Assembly (NCBI RefSeq): GCF_002561455.1
Contig: NZ_NTUP01000019.1
Coordinates: 1-64,000 of the forward strand
Length of the DNA stretch: 64,000 nucleotides
Reading direction: 5' to 3'
Origin: Bacillus sp. AFS015802
GTDB taxonomy: Bacteria > Bacillota > Bacilli > Bacillales > Bacillaceae_B
Part shown: positions 43,429-51,976 of the stretch, in pieces
Numbering within the stretch: the stretch's first letter is position 1
Layout of the letters: each line of letters opens with the position of its first letter
Position numbers and translations under genes: made by a program
Notes under the pieces: model-generated
What the model saw: the letters and a program-made list of their open reading frames with translations, nothing else
Told to the model about the DNA's origin: nothing
Database searches by the model: none

Positions 43429-45009
43429 TTATGACAAAGCCTTCTCCGGCATGATCGGATGTAATCGTCCATCTTCATCCCGGAATACGATGTGTTCCCG
43501 TCCGAATTTCGTCGGGGTATCGATTCCTGCTGCTGCGGCGAGATTATACAGGCCTTCCCGCAGGGAGATGATGTAGTTGCAGACGCGGAATGCTTTCTCT
43601 TCGACGATGAGTGCACGCTGCAGCTTCTTGTCGGTGGTGGCTACGCCTACGGGGCAGTTGTTCGTGTGACATACCTGTGCCTGGATGCAGCCCACAGAGA
43701 ACATCAGTCCCCGGGCGATGTTGACAAAGTCGGCACCGAGGGCGAGGGCAAAGGCAATCTTGTCGGGCGTTAACAATTTTCCGGAAGCAAAGATTTTCAC
43801 TTTGTCCCGGACGCCGTATTTCACCAGGGTGTCGTGAAGGAAAGGAAGGGCCGATTTGATCGGGACCCCGGCAGAAGCCGCCAGTTCCTGATAGGATGCA
43901 CCTGTTCCGCCTTCTCCGCCGTCCACTGTGATGAAGTCGGGATGTTTTCCTGAAGTGGCCATATAGGATGCGAGGCTTTCGATATCCTTGGTGTTTCCGA
44001 CGACTAATTTTATTCCGACGGGTTTACCGCCAACGTCCCTCAGTCGTTCGATGAAGTCCAGCATTTGTTCGTTGTTGCTGAATTCCTTGAAGCGGTTCGG
44101 GCTGTCGATGGATTTCCAAGGCTCCACGTTTCGGATGTTGGCGATCTCCTGTGTCACTTTTTTGCCGTCAACATGTCCGCCCCGGGTCTTTGCCCCCTGT
44201 GCGAGTTTCAATTCGAAGGCCTTCACTTCTTTGAGGTCGCTCTTTTTCTTGAATTCTTCCCATGAGAATTCACCGTCCTTGGTCCTGACACCGAATAAGC
44301 CCGGTCCGATCTGGCAGATGATGTCGACGCCGCCTTTCAGGTGATGCTTGGATAATCCGCCTTCTCCGGTGTTCATCCATGATCCGGAAGCCAGTTTCAA
44401 GCCGGTCGACAGAGCCGTGATGGCCTGCTCGCCGAGTGAACCGTAACTCATGGCGGACTGCCCGACGAGTCCTTTCACTTTAAAAGGGTGCTTGCAAGTA
44501 TCCTCGCCAATGACGGGGGCATCCTCTTCTTTCAGGAGGAACGGGTCTGCATCGGTTTCTTCACGATGTTCCTTGCGGCTCAACAGGTTATCTTTATCCA
44601 GTTTGTAGATTTTTGTTTTGACTTTTTGTGCGTTGTCGATGCGGAGTTCGTCCCGTTGGACAGGGAAAAGGGTGTTGCGTATGTAGTAGCCTTCCTTTTC
44701 AAAGTCCCGTTCAGACCCGAAGCCGAGCATCCGGGATTTGTATTTTCCCGCGAGGACGGTGTTTTGGTATTCAAGCCGTGAAAAGGGTTTTCCTTCGTTG
44801 TCGTTGTGGAAGAGATACTGCCTGAGTTCAGGACCGATCTTCTCGAGGATGTATCTCATTTTTCCGAGGACCGGGAAATTCCTTAACACGGCATGCTCTT
44901 CTTGTTTTTCATCGGTCAGCCATAGATAGAGAATGAAGGCCGCTGGTACAAGAAAGGCGAGAGCGATGAGGGCTATGAGAAACCACAAAATGATGCTAGT
45001 GCTGTTCAT
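43429..45009 (-). CDS. yerD: FMN-binding glutamate synthase family protein YerD
   Basis: 526 residues. One N-terminal membrane helix (IILWFLIALIALAFLVPAAF) precedes a full GltS-like FMN/[3Fe-4S] synthase domain: GLVGQSAMSYGSLGEQAITAL, GGEGGTGASYQ, and the cysteine cluster CIQAQVCHTNNCPVGVATT. The glutamine amidotransferase domain of GltB is missing, so it is not a complete glutamate synthase. The matched B. subtilis protein is YerD, of unknown substrate. ATG 45009 is seven bases after GGAGG; the TTG at 45015 is too close. It follows ydaP on the same strand, with a hairpin between them. Confidence 0.92.
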   Translation of the reverse strand: MNSTSIILWFLIALIALAFLVPAAFILYLWLTDEKQEEHAVLRNFPVLGKMRYILEKIGPELRQYLFHNDNEGKPFSRLEYQNTVLAGKYKSRMLGFGSERDFEKEGYYIRNTLFPVQRDELRIDNAQKVKTKIYKLDKDNLLSRKEHREETDADPFLLKEEDAPVIGEDTCKHPFKVKGLVGQSAMSYGSLGEQAITALSTGLKLASGSWMNTGEGGLSKHHLKGGVDIICQIGPGLFGVRTKDGEFSWEEFKKKSDLKEVKAFELKLAQGAKTRGGHVDGKKVTQEIANIRNVEPWKSIDSPNRFKEFSNNEQMLDFIERLRDVGGKPVGIKLVVGNTKDIESLASYMATSGKHPDFITVDGGEGGTGASYQELAASAGVPIKSALPFLHDTLVKYGVRDKVKIFASGKLLTPDKIAFALALGADFVNIARGLMFSVGCIQAQVCHTNNCPVGVATTDKKLQRALIVEEKAFRVCNYIISLREGLYNLAAAAGIDTPTKFGREHIVFRDEDGRLHPIMPEKALS

Positions 45010-45025
45010 ATTCAAACCTCCAATA

Positions 45026-45049
45026 AGTGAGCCCTTTTACAGGCTCACT
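45026..45049 (-). other. hairpin between ydaP and yerD
   Basis: AGTGAGCC / GGCTCACT stem just upstream of the yerD ribosome binding site. No T run follows on the minus strand, so it is more likely an mRNA stability or attenuating element than a full terminator. Confidence 0.55.
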
Positions 45050-45055
45050 CTTTTG

Positions 45056-46777
45056 TTAAAATATACGTTTTAACGCTTTCCGCAGGGGAGGCATCTCGGC
45101 CTCATGCTGTTTGAAGAATTTCTTCAGGACATGCTTGGAATAGCCTGATGCCTGTTCGAAATTGATTTTTCCGGGAAGGGGAGGCTGGTCTTCGATGACA
45201 CAGTCGATGATGACCGGTTTATTGGATTTCGACGCCATTTCAAAGGCGGGCTGAAGGTCCTCATGCTTGATGACGCGGTAGCCTTCCCCTCCGCAGGCTT
45301 TGGCAAATTGAGCGAAATCAATGTCCTGTAGATCCGTTTCATATTCCAGGTGACCGATGGATTCCTGCTCATACTTGATCATTCCGATCTTCCGGTTATT
45401 CATGATCACGACGATGATCGGGAGTTTGTATTTGACTGCCGTGACGAAATCATGCATCACCATGGTGAAACCGCCGTCACCGCATACGGCAATCGATTGG
45501 CGTCCCGGTTCTGCAATGCCGCTCGCGATGGCCCCCGGGAGTCCACAGCCCATGGTCGCCATCCAGCTTGAGATGATCATTTTCTGATTGGTCATCTTAA
45601 AATGTCTGGCGGTCCAGACCGTCACGTTACCGACATCGACGGACAAGACTGCATCGTCGTCCGCAATCTTCTGAAGGGCCGCGATGACTTGAGGAGGCTT
45701 CATGGGTGTCGTCGCCTCCACTTCATCCTTTTCAATATGCTTCCACCAGTTCTTCATATTGTTCTGGCATTCTTCTAAAAATGATCGGTCTTCTTTGTGT
45801 GGTAACTGCTCGTTCCATTGTTTCAGGACCAGGTTTGAATCACCGACGATCCCGACTGTGACAGGGTATCTCTTTCCGATCTGAGTCGGGTCCGCATCGA
45901 TCTGGACGGCCGGTGTTTCGTCGGGAAGGAAATCACGGTAAGGGAATGACGTCCCGATCATGATGAGGAGGTCTGCCTCTTCCATGGCTTCATACGCAGG
46001 CTTTGTCCCGATTTGGCCGAGCTGACCGAGATTATGCGGATGCTTGTCAGGGAAAATTCCCTTGGCTGGAAGCGTAAAGATGACCGGAGCGGCGATTTTT
46101 CCCGCCAATACCTCCAGTTCACGGGCTGCATGCCTGGCTCCCGTTCCTGCCAGGATGACCGGACGTTGTGCTTTATGTACATATTCCAGTCCGGTCTTCA
46201 CGTCTTGATCGAGGGGAGCGGGGATGGCAAAAGCCGGGACGCTCGATGTAGCCTTTACGGTGTCCTTGATTTTTTGCCCGGGGATATCGTCCGGGATGAT
46301 CAATACGGATACCCCTTTTTTCGCGTAAGCGGTCCGGATCGCCTGATTCATCAAATCGGGAAACGACTCTGGTGAAGATACCCGTTCACAGTAAACAGAA
46401 ACGTCTGCAAACACTCGGTCCAGATGAACCTCCTGGAATGAATCCATGCCGAGTTCTTCTGTGGCCACCTGTCCCGCCAAAACCAAAACGGGTGCCCCGT
46501 CGGCCTTCGCATCATATAAGCCGTTTAACAGGTGGATGGCCCCGGGTCCGCCAATCGATAAGCATACCCCGATGTGACCTGTGAGCTTCGCATAGGATGA
46601 GGCGGCGAGTGCCCCGACTTCCTCATGTCTGACCTGGATGAACTCCATTTCCTCCTTTTCACTTCGCAGTACGTCCACAAAGTGATTGATCGAATCTCCC
46701 GGCAGTCCGAATAGATGCTTGATTTTCCATTGCTCCATGATATCGGCTGCTGCCTGTCCTGCGAGTTGATGTCCCAT
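45056..46777 (-). CDS. ydaP: thiamine-diphosphate pyruvate oxidase YdaP
   Basis: 573 residues, full length. The N-terminal TPP-binding PYR domain (FGLPGDSINHFVDVL, HEEVGALAAS with the catalytic Glu) is followed by a central FAD/nucleotide domain. The C-terminal PP domain has CGDGGFTMVMHDFVTAVKY and MNNRKIGM (the GDG to NN TPP motif). It decarboxylates pyruvate with O2 or a quinone as acceptor, giving acetate or acetyl phosphate. It matches B. subtilis YdaP, a SigB-dependent stress protein, and a SigB-type promoter lies upstream. ATG follows AAGGAGG. Confidence 0.93.
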   Translation of the reverse strand: MGHQLAGQAAADIMEQWKIKHLFGLPGDSINHFVDVLRSEKEEMEFIQVRHEEVGALAASSYAKLTGHIGVCLSIGGPGAIHLLNGLYDAKADGAPVLVLAGQVATEELGMDSFQEVHLDRVFADVSVYCERVSSPESFPDLMNQAIRTAYAKKGVSVLIIPDDIPGQKIKDTVKATSSVPAFAIPAPLDQDVKTGLEYVHKAQRPVILAGTGARHAARELEVLAGKIAAPVIFTLPAKGIFPDKHPHNLGQLGQIGTKPAYEAMEEADLLIMIGTSFPYRDFLPDETPAVQIDADPTQIGKRYPVTVGIVGDSNLVLKQWNEQLPHKEDRSFLEECQNNMKNWWKHIEKDEVEATTPMKPPQVIAALQKIADDDAVLSVDVGNVTVWTARHFKMTNQKMIISSWMATMGCGLPGAIASGIAEPGRQSIAVCGDGGFTMVMHDFVTAVKYKLPIIVVIMNNRKIGMIKYEQESIGHLEYETDLQDIDFAQFAKACGGEGYRVIKHEDLQPAFEMASKSNKPVIIDCVIEDQPPLPGKINFEQASGYSKHVLKKFFKQHEAEMPPLRKALKRIF

Positions 46778-46809
46778 CGTTGTACCTCCTTAATTTGTAT
46801 AATGATTTT

Positions 46810-46835
46810 TTACCACTGTGGCGGATTTGTTAAAC
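46810..46835 (-). promoter_or_regulatory. SigB-type promoter of ydaP
   Basis: On the minus strand, GTTTAA (46835-46830, perfect) and TGGTAA (46815-46810, one mismatch to GGGTAA) with a 14-base spacer, about 33 bases before the ydaP start. Confidence 0.7.
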
Positions 46836-46897
46836 GTTGGGGAGATGGGGAGTAGTGATGGGCTGAGGTGAGGTGCGGATATTGTCGATGCATGAAG

Positions 46898-46926
46898 AAC
46901 GGTCGATATATCGGGTGAACGGTCGA
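46898..46926. repeat. AACGGTCGA pair, 20 bp pitch
   Basis: AACGGTCGA at 46898 and 46918, exactly 20 bases apart, with a weaker TTGTCGATG copy at 46882. The first copy extends into a sequence nearly identical to 43294-43313. Confidence 0.7.
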
Positions 46927-46961
46927 ACTATTTAGCCCCGGACACCCATCACTCCAAACAA

Positions 46962-46994
46962 AAAAAAGCAACCGATCCAAGATCAGTTGCTTTC
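46962..46994 (-). terminator. terminator overlapping the end of the phosphatase gene
   Basis: Stem GCAACTGATC / GATCGGTTGC with a T tract on the minus strand. The stop codon of the gene lies inside the stem. Confidence 0.85.
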
Positions 46995-47780
46995 ACTGAG
47001 CACCACTACCACTCCGAAATGGTCCGATACGACAGGCTTATTTACATCATTAAAAATGACCCGTGACGAGGCTACAGACATTTTTTCGCTGGACAGGATA
47101 AGGTCCAGTCGCAAATCGACTGTATTTTCATCCCAACCGGCAATGTTTCCTTGAACGGTGATACCGCTGTCTCTTTCTGAAGCGGTATCGAATGTGTCGT
47201 GAAGTCCTTTGGAGAGAAGATAATCATACCCTTCTTCACGGACAAGTGCGTTGTTATTGAAATCCCCCATTAAAAAGAACGGGGATTCAGGGGTGACCTG
47301 CTCCATTAAGGAGTCTACTTGAAAGGTGAATGGCTCTTCTTCGTCCGTCCACCATCCCAGGTGGCAGGAGTAGAAGGTGAGGGGCTTTCCTTCATATGAT
47401 ATCGTGGCCCCTGCGATCTTACGGGTTTTCCAGTAGGACTGGTCATGACTTTTCGAGATGAAGAAGCGGTGTTCCTCCACGACCGGGTGCTTCGTCAGGA
47501 TGGCGACGCCTTCTTCATAGATATCATAGCCGATATGAGCGAAGTCCCAGACAAGTGTGTAATCCGTTATCCCTCGCTTCTCCAGTTCCCCAAGGAGGAC
47601 CAGTGCAAAATTGTCCTTTTTCACCATCCCCTTGACGATTCCACGATCGATTGGCTGACTGACTTCCTGAAGGGCGATGACATCATAGGATTTCTCCACG
47701 ATGTCATCGGCTAAAATAGAGATCTTGTCGAGCTGGTTGTCTTCCTGCCAGGAGTGACAATTAAGCGTCAGTAATTTCAT
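46983..47780 (-). CDS. endonuclease/exonuclease/phosphatase family hydrolase
   Basis: 265 residues, complete EEP fold. Motifs: LTLNCHSWQ at the start, YDVIALQEVSQ (metal Glu), CHLGWWTDEEE, FFLMGDFNNNA (Asp/Asn catalytic pair) and VSDHFGVVVVL (terminal catalytic His). It is metal-dependent, cytosolic, without a signal peptide. It lies three bases after a sugar-specific PTS permease gene, its ribosome binding site TTAGGAGC overlapping the permease stop. The tight coupling points to a sugar-phosphate or related phosphoester substrate rather than DNA, but that is inference. Confidence 0.88.
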   Translation of the reverse strand: MKLLTLNCHSWQEDNQLDKISILADDIVEKSYDVIALQEVSQPIDRGIVKGMVKKDNFALVLLGELEKRGITDYTLVWDFAHIGYDIYEEGVAILTKHPVVEEHRFFISKSHDQSYWKTRKIAGATISYEGKPLTFYSCHLGWWTDEEEPFTFQVDSLMEQVTPESPFFLMGDFNNNALVREEGYDYLLSKGLHDTFDTASERDSGITVQGNIAGWDENTVDLRLDLILSSEKMSVASSRVIFNDVNKPVVSDHFGVVVVLSESN

Positions 47781-47783
47781 GGA

Positions 47784-49418
47784 TTACGCTCCTAACAAAT
47801 CTTGAATATCCGATTTGATGACGTCTGCTTTTGGACCATAGATGGCCTGGACGCCTTTATCTTTCAGGATGAGTCCGAGTGCTCCGTTTTTCTTCCATTC
47901 TTGTTCCGTGCCGACAAGGGCAGTGTCTTTTACTGTTACGCGAAGGCGTGTCATACAGGCATCCACGTCTACGATGTTCTCTTTCCCGCCAAGCATGGCA
48001 ACCACTTTTGGAGCGATGGAATCGGCACTTACCGTACCACCGCCTGTTGAAGCTTCATCCTCAATATAGTTTCCGTTACGACCCGGTGTCGGGAAGTTAA
48101 ACTTCTTGATCAGGAAGTTGGCAACCGTGAAGTTAAGACCAAAGAATACGACGCAGGCAATGACAAAGTTTACAAGATCTACCCACAGACCTGCTTTGAT
48201 GATCATCGGTACACGAGTCAGAAGCTCGATGGATCCGAAAGAGTGAACGCGGATATGAACGATATCCACAATCGCGAAGGCAAGTCCCGTCATGATCGCA
48301 TACACAACATACAGAAGCGGGGCAGCGAACATGAACATGAATTCGATCGGCTCGGTAACGCCAGTCAGGAATACAGCTAAACCAGCTGAGAAGAACATGG
48401 ATTTGTATTTTTTCTTTTTATCTTTATCCACATTGCGGTACATGGCATAAGCGATACCGATCAGGGCAGCTGTGGATAAAATCATTTGACCGACTTTGAA
48501 ACGGGCAGGTGTCACGTCATTTAACAGTTGTTTATAGCTCGCTGTGTCCCCTGCAGCCAGGAAGTTATTCAAGTCGGCGATCCAGGCAAGCCATAATGGA
48601 TCTTGACCGGCAACCGTCGATCCTGCACTTGAACCTGTGAGGATGGTGTAAGTCCCGCCAAGTTCTGTGTAGTTGATTGGTACCGTTAACATATGATGCA
48701 GACCGAATGGTAATAACAGACGCTCTAACGCACCGAATACGAATGGCGCGATGATGGGCGCCGTGTTACGTGATGTGGCGATCCATTGACCGAAGTCATT
48801 CAGTAATCCTTGAATGAACGGCCATACAACCGACATGATGACGGCGATGATGACAGAGCCGACGATCACGACGAATGGTACGAAACGTTTTCCATTAAAG
48901 AAGGAAAGGGCATCAGGTAATTTACTATAGTTATAATATTTGTTGAAAAGATTCGCTCCAAGGAAACCGGAAATGATTCCGACGAATACCCCCATGTTAA
49001 GGGCAGGTGCGCCAAGGACCGATGTGAAATAATCTGAAACGACCAGCGTTTGGCCGAATAGGGAAGAGACCGTTGCTTCGGGGTTTGAAAGCATATCTCC
49101 GCTCACTCCGAAGATGGCTCCTGTAATACGGTTAATCAGGATGAAGGCGATCAGGGCAGCGAATGCTCCGCCTGCACGTTCTTTCGCCCATGAGCCACCA
49201 ATGGCTACGGCGAAGAGGATGTGAAGATTCGTGATGACTCCCCAACCAATATCCTCCATTACTCTTGCAATCGTTTGCACTAATGTGATGTCTCCACCCA
49301 TCATGGCAATCAACTTACCGAGGGAAATCATGATCCCTGCAGCTGGCATAACAGCCACAACCACAAGCAATGCTTTCCCGAATTTCTGCCAAAAATCAAA
49401 TGACAATAAATTCTTCAT
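47784..49418 (-). CDS. PTS glucose/maltose-type permease, EIIC-EIIB fusion
   Basis: 544 residues. The EIIC domain at about 1-430 has about ten membrane helices, with LLLPFGLHHMLTVPINYTELGG and LTGVTEPIEFMFMFAAPLLY of the glucose superfamily. The EIIB domain at about 455-544 has the phospho-cysteine in VDACMTRLRVTVKD. There is no EIIA domain, so it must use an EIIA encoded elsewhere. It imports and phosphorylates a glucose-, maltose- or alpha-glucoside-type sugar. ATG follows AAAGGAGGAAAC. Two cre-like sites lie 60 and 150 bases upstream. It is coupled to a phosphoesterase gene. Confidence 0.92.
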   Translation of the reverse strand: MKNLLSFDFWQKFGKALLVVVAVMPAAGIMISLGKLIAMMGGDITLVQTIARVMEDIGWGVITNLHILFAVAIGGSWAKERAGGAFAALIAFILINRITGAIFGVSGDMLSNPEATVSSLFGQTLVVSDYFTSVLGAPALNMGVFVGIISGFLGANLFNKYYNYSKLPDALSFFNGKRFVPFVVIVGSVIIAVIMSVVWPFIQGLLNDFGQWIATSRNTAPIIAPFVFGALERLLLPFGLHHMLTVPINYTELGGTYTILTGSSAGSTVAGQDPLWLAWIADLNNFLAAGDTASYKQLLNDVTPARFKVGQMILSTAALIGIAYAMYRNVDKDKKKKYKSMFFSAGLAVFLTGVTEPIEFMFMFAAPLLYVVYAIMTGLAFAIVDIVHIRVHSFGSIELLTRVPMIIKAGLWVDLVNFVIACVVFFGLNFTVANFLIKKFNFPTPGRNGNYIEDEASTGGGTVSADSIAPKVVAMLGGKENIVDVDACMTRLRVTVKDTALVGTEQEWKKNGALGLILKDKGVQAIYGPKADVIKSDIQDLLGA

Positions 49419-49477
49419 AAACCCGTTTCCTCCTTTAATATCAATCTATTGGACTATATTTCTTACATTGGATGACA

Positions 49478-49491
49478 TGTGTGCGTTTACA
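49478..49491 (-). promoter_or_regulatory. cre-like box, PTS-proximal
   Basis: On the minus strand TGTAAACGCACACA, one mismatch to WTGNAANCGNWWNCA, about 60 bases before the PTS gene start. Confidence 0.55.
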
Positions 49492-49568
49492 TTTCAAATT
49501 AAAAGAAATGCTGTCGCGTTATCTTCATCATTTGTTTGCTATGTACAGGTGATTCGGTGCAATATAGA

Positions 49569-49582
49569 TGCAACCGTTTGCA
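49569..49582. promoter_or_regulatory. cre box upstream of the PTS operon
   Basis: TGCAACCGTTTGCA, preceded by A, matches the cre consensus fully and is nearly a perfect palindrome. It lies about 150 bases before the PTS gene start. CcpA or a LacI-family regulator could bind. Confidence 0.75.
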
Positions 49583-49655
49583 CTAGCTAAACACATTTTA
49601 TGATATCCCTTTCAAGAAAGCAACAACAAAATATTATTTTAGTAAAATATCACCA

Positions 49656-49671
49656 GAGAGGGACGGACCTT
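49656..49671. repeat. GGGACGGACC-family single arm
   Basis: GAGAGGGACGGACCTT without an inverted partner nearby. Confidence 0.7.
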
Positions 49672-49804
49672 GGTAGGACAGGGATTCGGAAAGACCAGCG
49701 ATTTAGTAGTTTAGGGGGTGTTATTCACATGTGGATAAACGTGAGGGGGTGGATTAAGTGGAGAAACCACCGGGGATCCACTATACGAATATATCTTTCA
49801 CGAT

Positions 49805-49838
49805 AAAAAAGCACCCAATCCTTAAAGGACTGGATGCT
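49805..49838 (-). terminator. pfeT terminator
   Basis: AGCA-CCAATCCTT pairs with AAGGACTGGATGCT; A-rich on the left, so T-rich in the minus-strand transcript. Confidence 0.8.
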
Positions 49839-49846
49839 CGAAAACA

Positions 49847-51763
49847 TCATTTCAATAATCGAAGACCGTTCAAGATCACCAATATCGTACTTCCTTCATG
49901 CCCGATGACTCCATAGGGGAGGTCGAGGATCTGCAGGAAGTTGGAGGCGATCAACAGCATGATGACCGCGATGGAGAAGACGACGTTCTGCTGGACGATG
50001 CGCTTCATTTTTTTCGATAGCTTGATGGCTTCTGCGATACGGGTCAGGTCGTTTTTCATCAACACGACATCAGCGGTTTCAAGAGCGACGTCGGTTCCTT
50101 CTCCCATGGCGATTCCGACATTTGCCGTTGCAAGGGCCGGCGCGTCGTTGATTCCGTCCCCGACCATTCCGACGGTGCCGAATTGGTGTTTCAATTTTTT
50201 CAGTTCATCTACTTTCGTTTCCGGCAGGCAATCGGCGATGAAGCTTGCGACTCCTGCTTCTTCTGCGATGGCATGGGCGGTTTTTTCGTTGTCGCCTGTC
50301 AGCATGATGGTCTGCACGCCTTCTTTTTCGAGGAGCTTCAGTGCTTCGATCGTTTCTTTGCGGACCACGTCCTTCAGGGCGATCAATGCCACAATGACTT
50401 CATCCTTTGCGACAAAAACGGTCGTTTTCCCTTCAGAGGCAATTCTTTCATATGCTCCGTTCATAAACCGTTCTGCCAACATTTTATCCACAAAGTCTGC
50501 TTTCCCGATTTTCCATTCGGATCCGTCCACAAGGGCTTTGACTCCCCAGCCGGACACATCTTCAAGGGAATCGGGCTGGGATAGCACTGCCCCAAGCTCA
50601 CGGGTTGCGTGACCGACAATGGCCTGGGCGAGTGGATGGTTCGATTGATTTTCAATGGAAGCAACGGTATTTATCACGTCATCCTCATCGAGATCGTCAG
50701 CAACCAGGATATCCGTCACGACGGGTTTCCCCCTCGTCAACGTCCCCGTTTTATCAAAGGCTATCGCCTTGATGTTGCTTAAGGTTTCCAAGTGCGCGCC
50801 CCCTTTGAACAGGATGCCGTGGCGGGCACCGTTTGAGATCGCGGAAAGACTCGCCGGCATGATGGCTGCGACCAGGGCACAAGGGGAAGCGACCACGAGC
50901 AGAACCATGGCCCGGTAGAATGTTTCCGTCCAGCTCCATCCGAGGACGAAGTGAGGGACGAACATCATCAGGAACACAACGGCGAGCACGACTTTAACAT
51001 ACGTTCCTTCGAAGCGTTCAATGAACTGCTGGGAAGGGGATTTTTCGCTTTGCGCCGATTGGACAAGGTCGATGATCTTTTGGAAAAGGGTTTCGCTGCT
51101 CGGTTTGGTCATTTCCATCGTGATGGCACCGTTGATGTTGACGGTACCGGCGAATACTTCATCCCGCTGCCCCTTTGTGACCGGGACGGCTTCGCCGGAA
51201 ATGGCTGCTTCATCGATGGACGTCGTGCCTTTTACGATGACGCCGTCCGTCGGTACCCGTTCACCGGGTTTGATCAGGATATGATCGCCGATTTCGAGGC
51301 TTGAAACGTTCACTTTCTTTTCTCCGGTACTTGTGACGAGCCATGCTTCTTCCGGCTGGAGCTGCATGAGGGCGGAGATTTCCTTCTGACTTTTGTTCAT
51401 TGTATAGGTTTCAAGGGCACCGCTGACGGCGAAGATGAAGATGAGGATCGCCCCTTCCGTCCAATACCCGATGATGGCGGATCCGACCGCGGCAAAAATC
51501 ATCAGCATCTCGACATTGAGTTCCTTGTTTTCGATGGTTTCTTCGATTCCTTCTTTTGCTTTGGCGAAGCCGCCGATGGCAAAGGCAAGGAGGTAGAAGA
51601 GGATGCTCATGCTGGAGTCGCCGTTAGACGTCAGCCATCCCAGTAGAATGAACACACCGCTGATGAGGGCGGCGATCAATTCGGCATGAGGCTTTATTTT
51701 TTCAAGGAAGTGCATGTTTTCATTCGATGCCCCCATGGATAGTGCTTTGGATTGTGAGCTCAT
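49847..51763 (-). CDS. pfeT: P1B-4 type ATPase, ferrous iron efflux pump PfeT (ZosA)
   Basis: 638 residues, no N-terminal HMA domain, as in B. subtilis PfeT (637 residues). Motifs: TGE-type actuator SGEAVPVTKG, membrane VASPCALVAAIMPAS (SPC, type 1B-4 rather than CPC), phosphorylation site AFDKTGTLTRGKP, GDGINDAPALA, and HEGSTILVILNGLRLL near the C-terminus. It exports Fe(II) (and possibly Zn or Co) at the cost of ATP. ATG follows AAAGGAGG. The upstream region has a near-perfect PerR box and a Fur-like box, matching the known PerR/Fur control of pfeT. Confidence 0.93.
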   Translation of the reverse strand: MSSQSKALSMGASNENMHFLEKIKPHAELIAALISGVFILLGWLTSNGDSSMSILFYLLAFAIGGFAKAKEGIEETIENKELNVEMLMIFAAVGSAIIGYWTEGAILIFIFAVSGALETYTMNKSQKEISALMQLQPEEAWLVTSTGEKKVNVSSLEIGDHILIKPGERVPTDGVIVKGTTSIDEAAISGEAVPVTKGQRDEVFAGTVNINGAITMEMTKPSSETLFQKIIDLVQSAQSEKSPSQQFIERFEGTYVKVVLAVVFLMMFVPHFVLGWSWTETFYRAMVLLVVASPCALVAAIMPASLSAISNGARHGILFKGGAHLETLSNIKAIAFDKTGTLTRGKPVVTDILVADDLDEDDVINTVASIENQSNHPLAQAIVGHATRELGAVLSQPDSLEDVSGWGVKALVDGSEWKIGKADFVDKMLAERFMNGAYERIASEGKTTVFVAKDEVIVALIALKDVVRKETIEALKLLEKEGVQTIMLTGDNEKTAHAIAEEAGVASFIADCLPETKVDELKKLKHQFGTVGMVGDGINDAPALATANVGIAMGEGTDVALETADVVLMKNDLTRIAEAIKLSKKMKRIVQQNVVFSIAVIMLLIASNFLQILDLPYGVIGHEGSTILVILNGLRLLK

Positions 51764-51806
51764 AGTGTTTTCCTCCTTTGGTTAATTGAAAATATGAGAT
51801 TCTCAT

Positions 51807-51821
51807 TGAGAATAATAATCA
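51807..51821. promoter_or_regulatory. Fur-like box upstream of pfeT
   Basis: TGAGAATAATAATCA, 13 of 15 matches to the Fur 7-1-7 motif TGATAATNATTATCA, 44 bases upstream of the pfeT start. It partly overlaps another dyad, TGAGATTCTCA. Confidence 0.6.
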
Positions 51822-51918
51822 ACGTCATTACCCCTATAAAACGACGAAAGCTGCCACCAGTGAAAGGTGACAGCAAAACGGCACGTGCTCTTAGCTGAAA
51901 GTATATGAAGTTAGTAAT

Positions 51919-51933
51919 TTGTAATGATTATAA
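51919..51933. promoter_or_regulatory. PerR box upstream of pfeT
   Basis: TTGTAATGATTATAA, one mismatch to the PerR consensus TTATAATNATTATAA, about 155 bases upstream of the pfeT start. Confidence 0.8.
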
Positions 51934-51976
51934 TCTAATCCTACCACATGTATATGAGGATGGGAAGTGTTTTGTG

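Larger units (their letters stand above)
49419..49846. other. regulatory and repeat-bearing region upstream of the PTS operon
   Basis: About 430 bases without a gene. It holds two cre-like boxes (49478-49491, 49569-49582), one arm of the GGGACGGACC family (49656-49671) and the pfeT terminator (49805-49838). No coding frame with a ribosome binding site was found. Confidence 0.65.
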
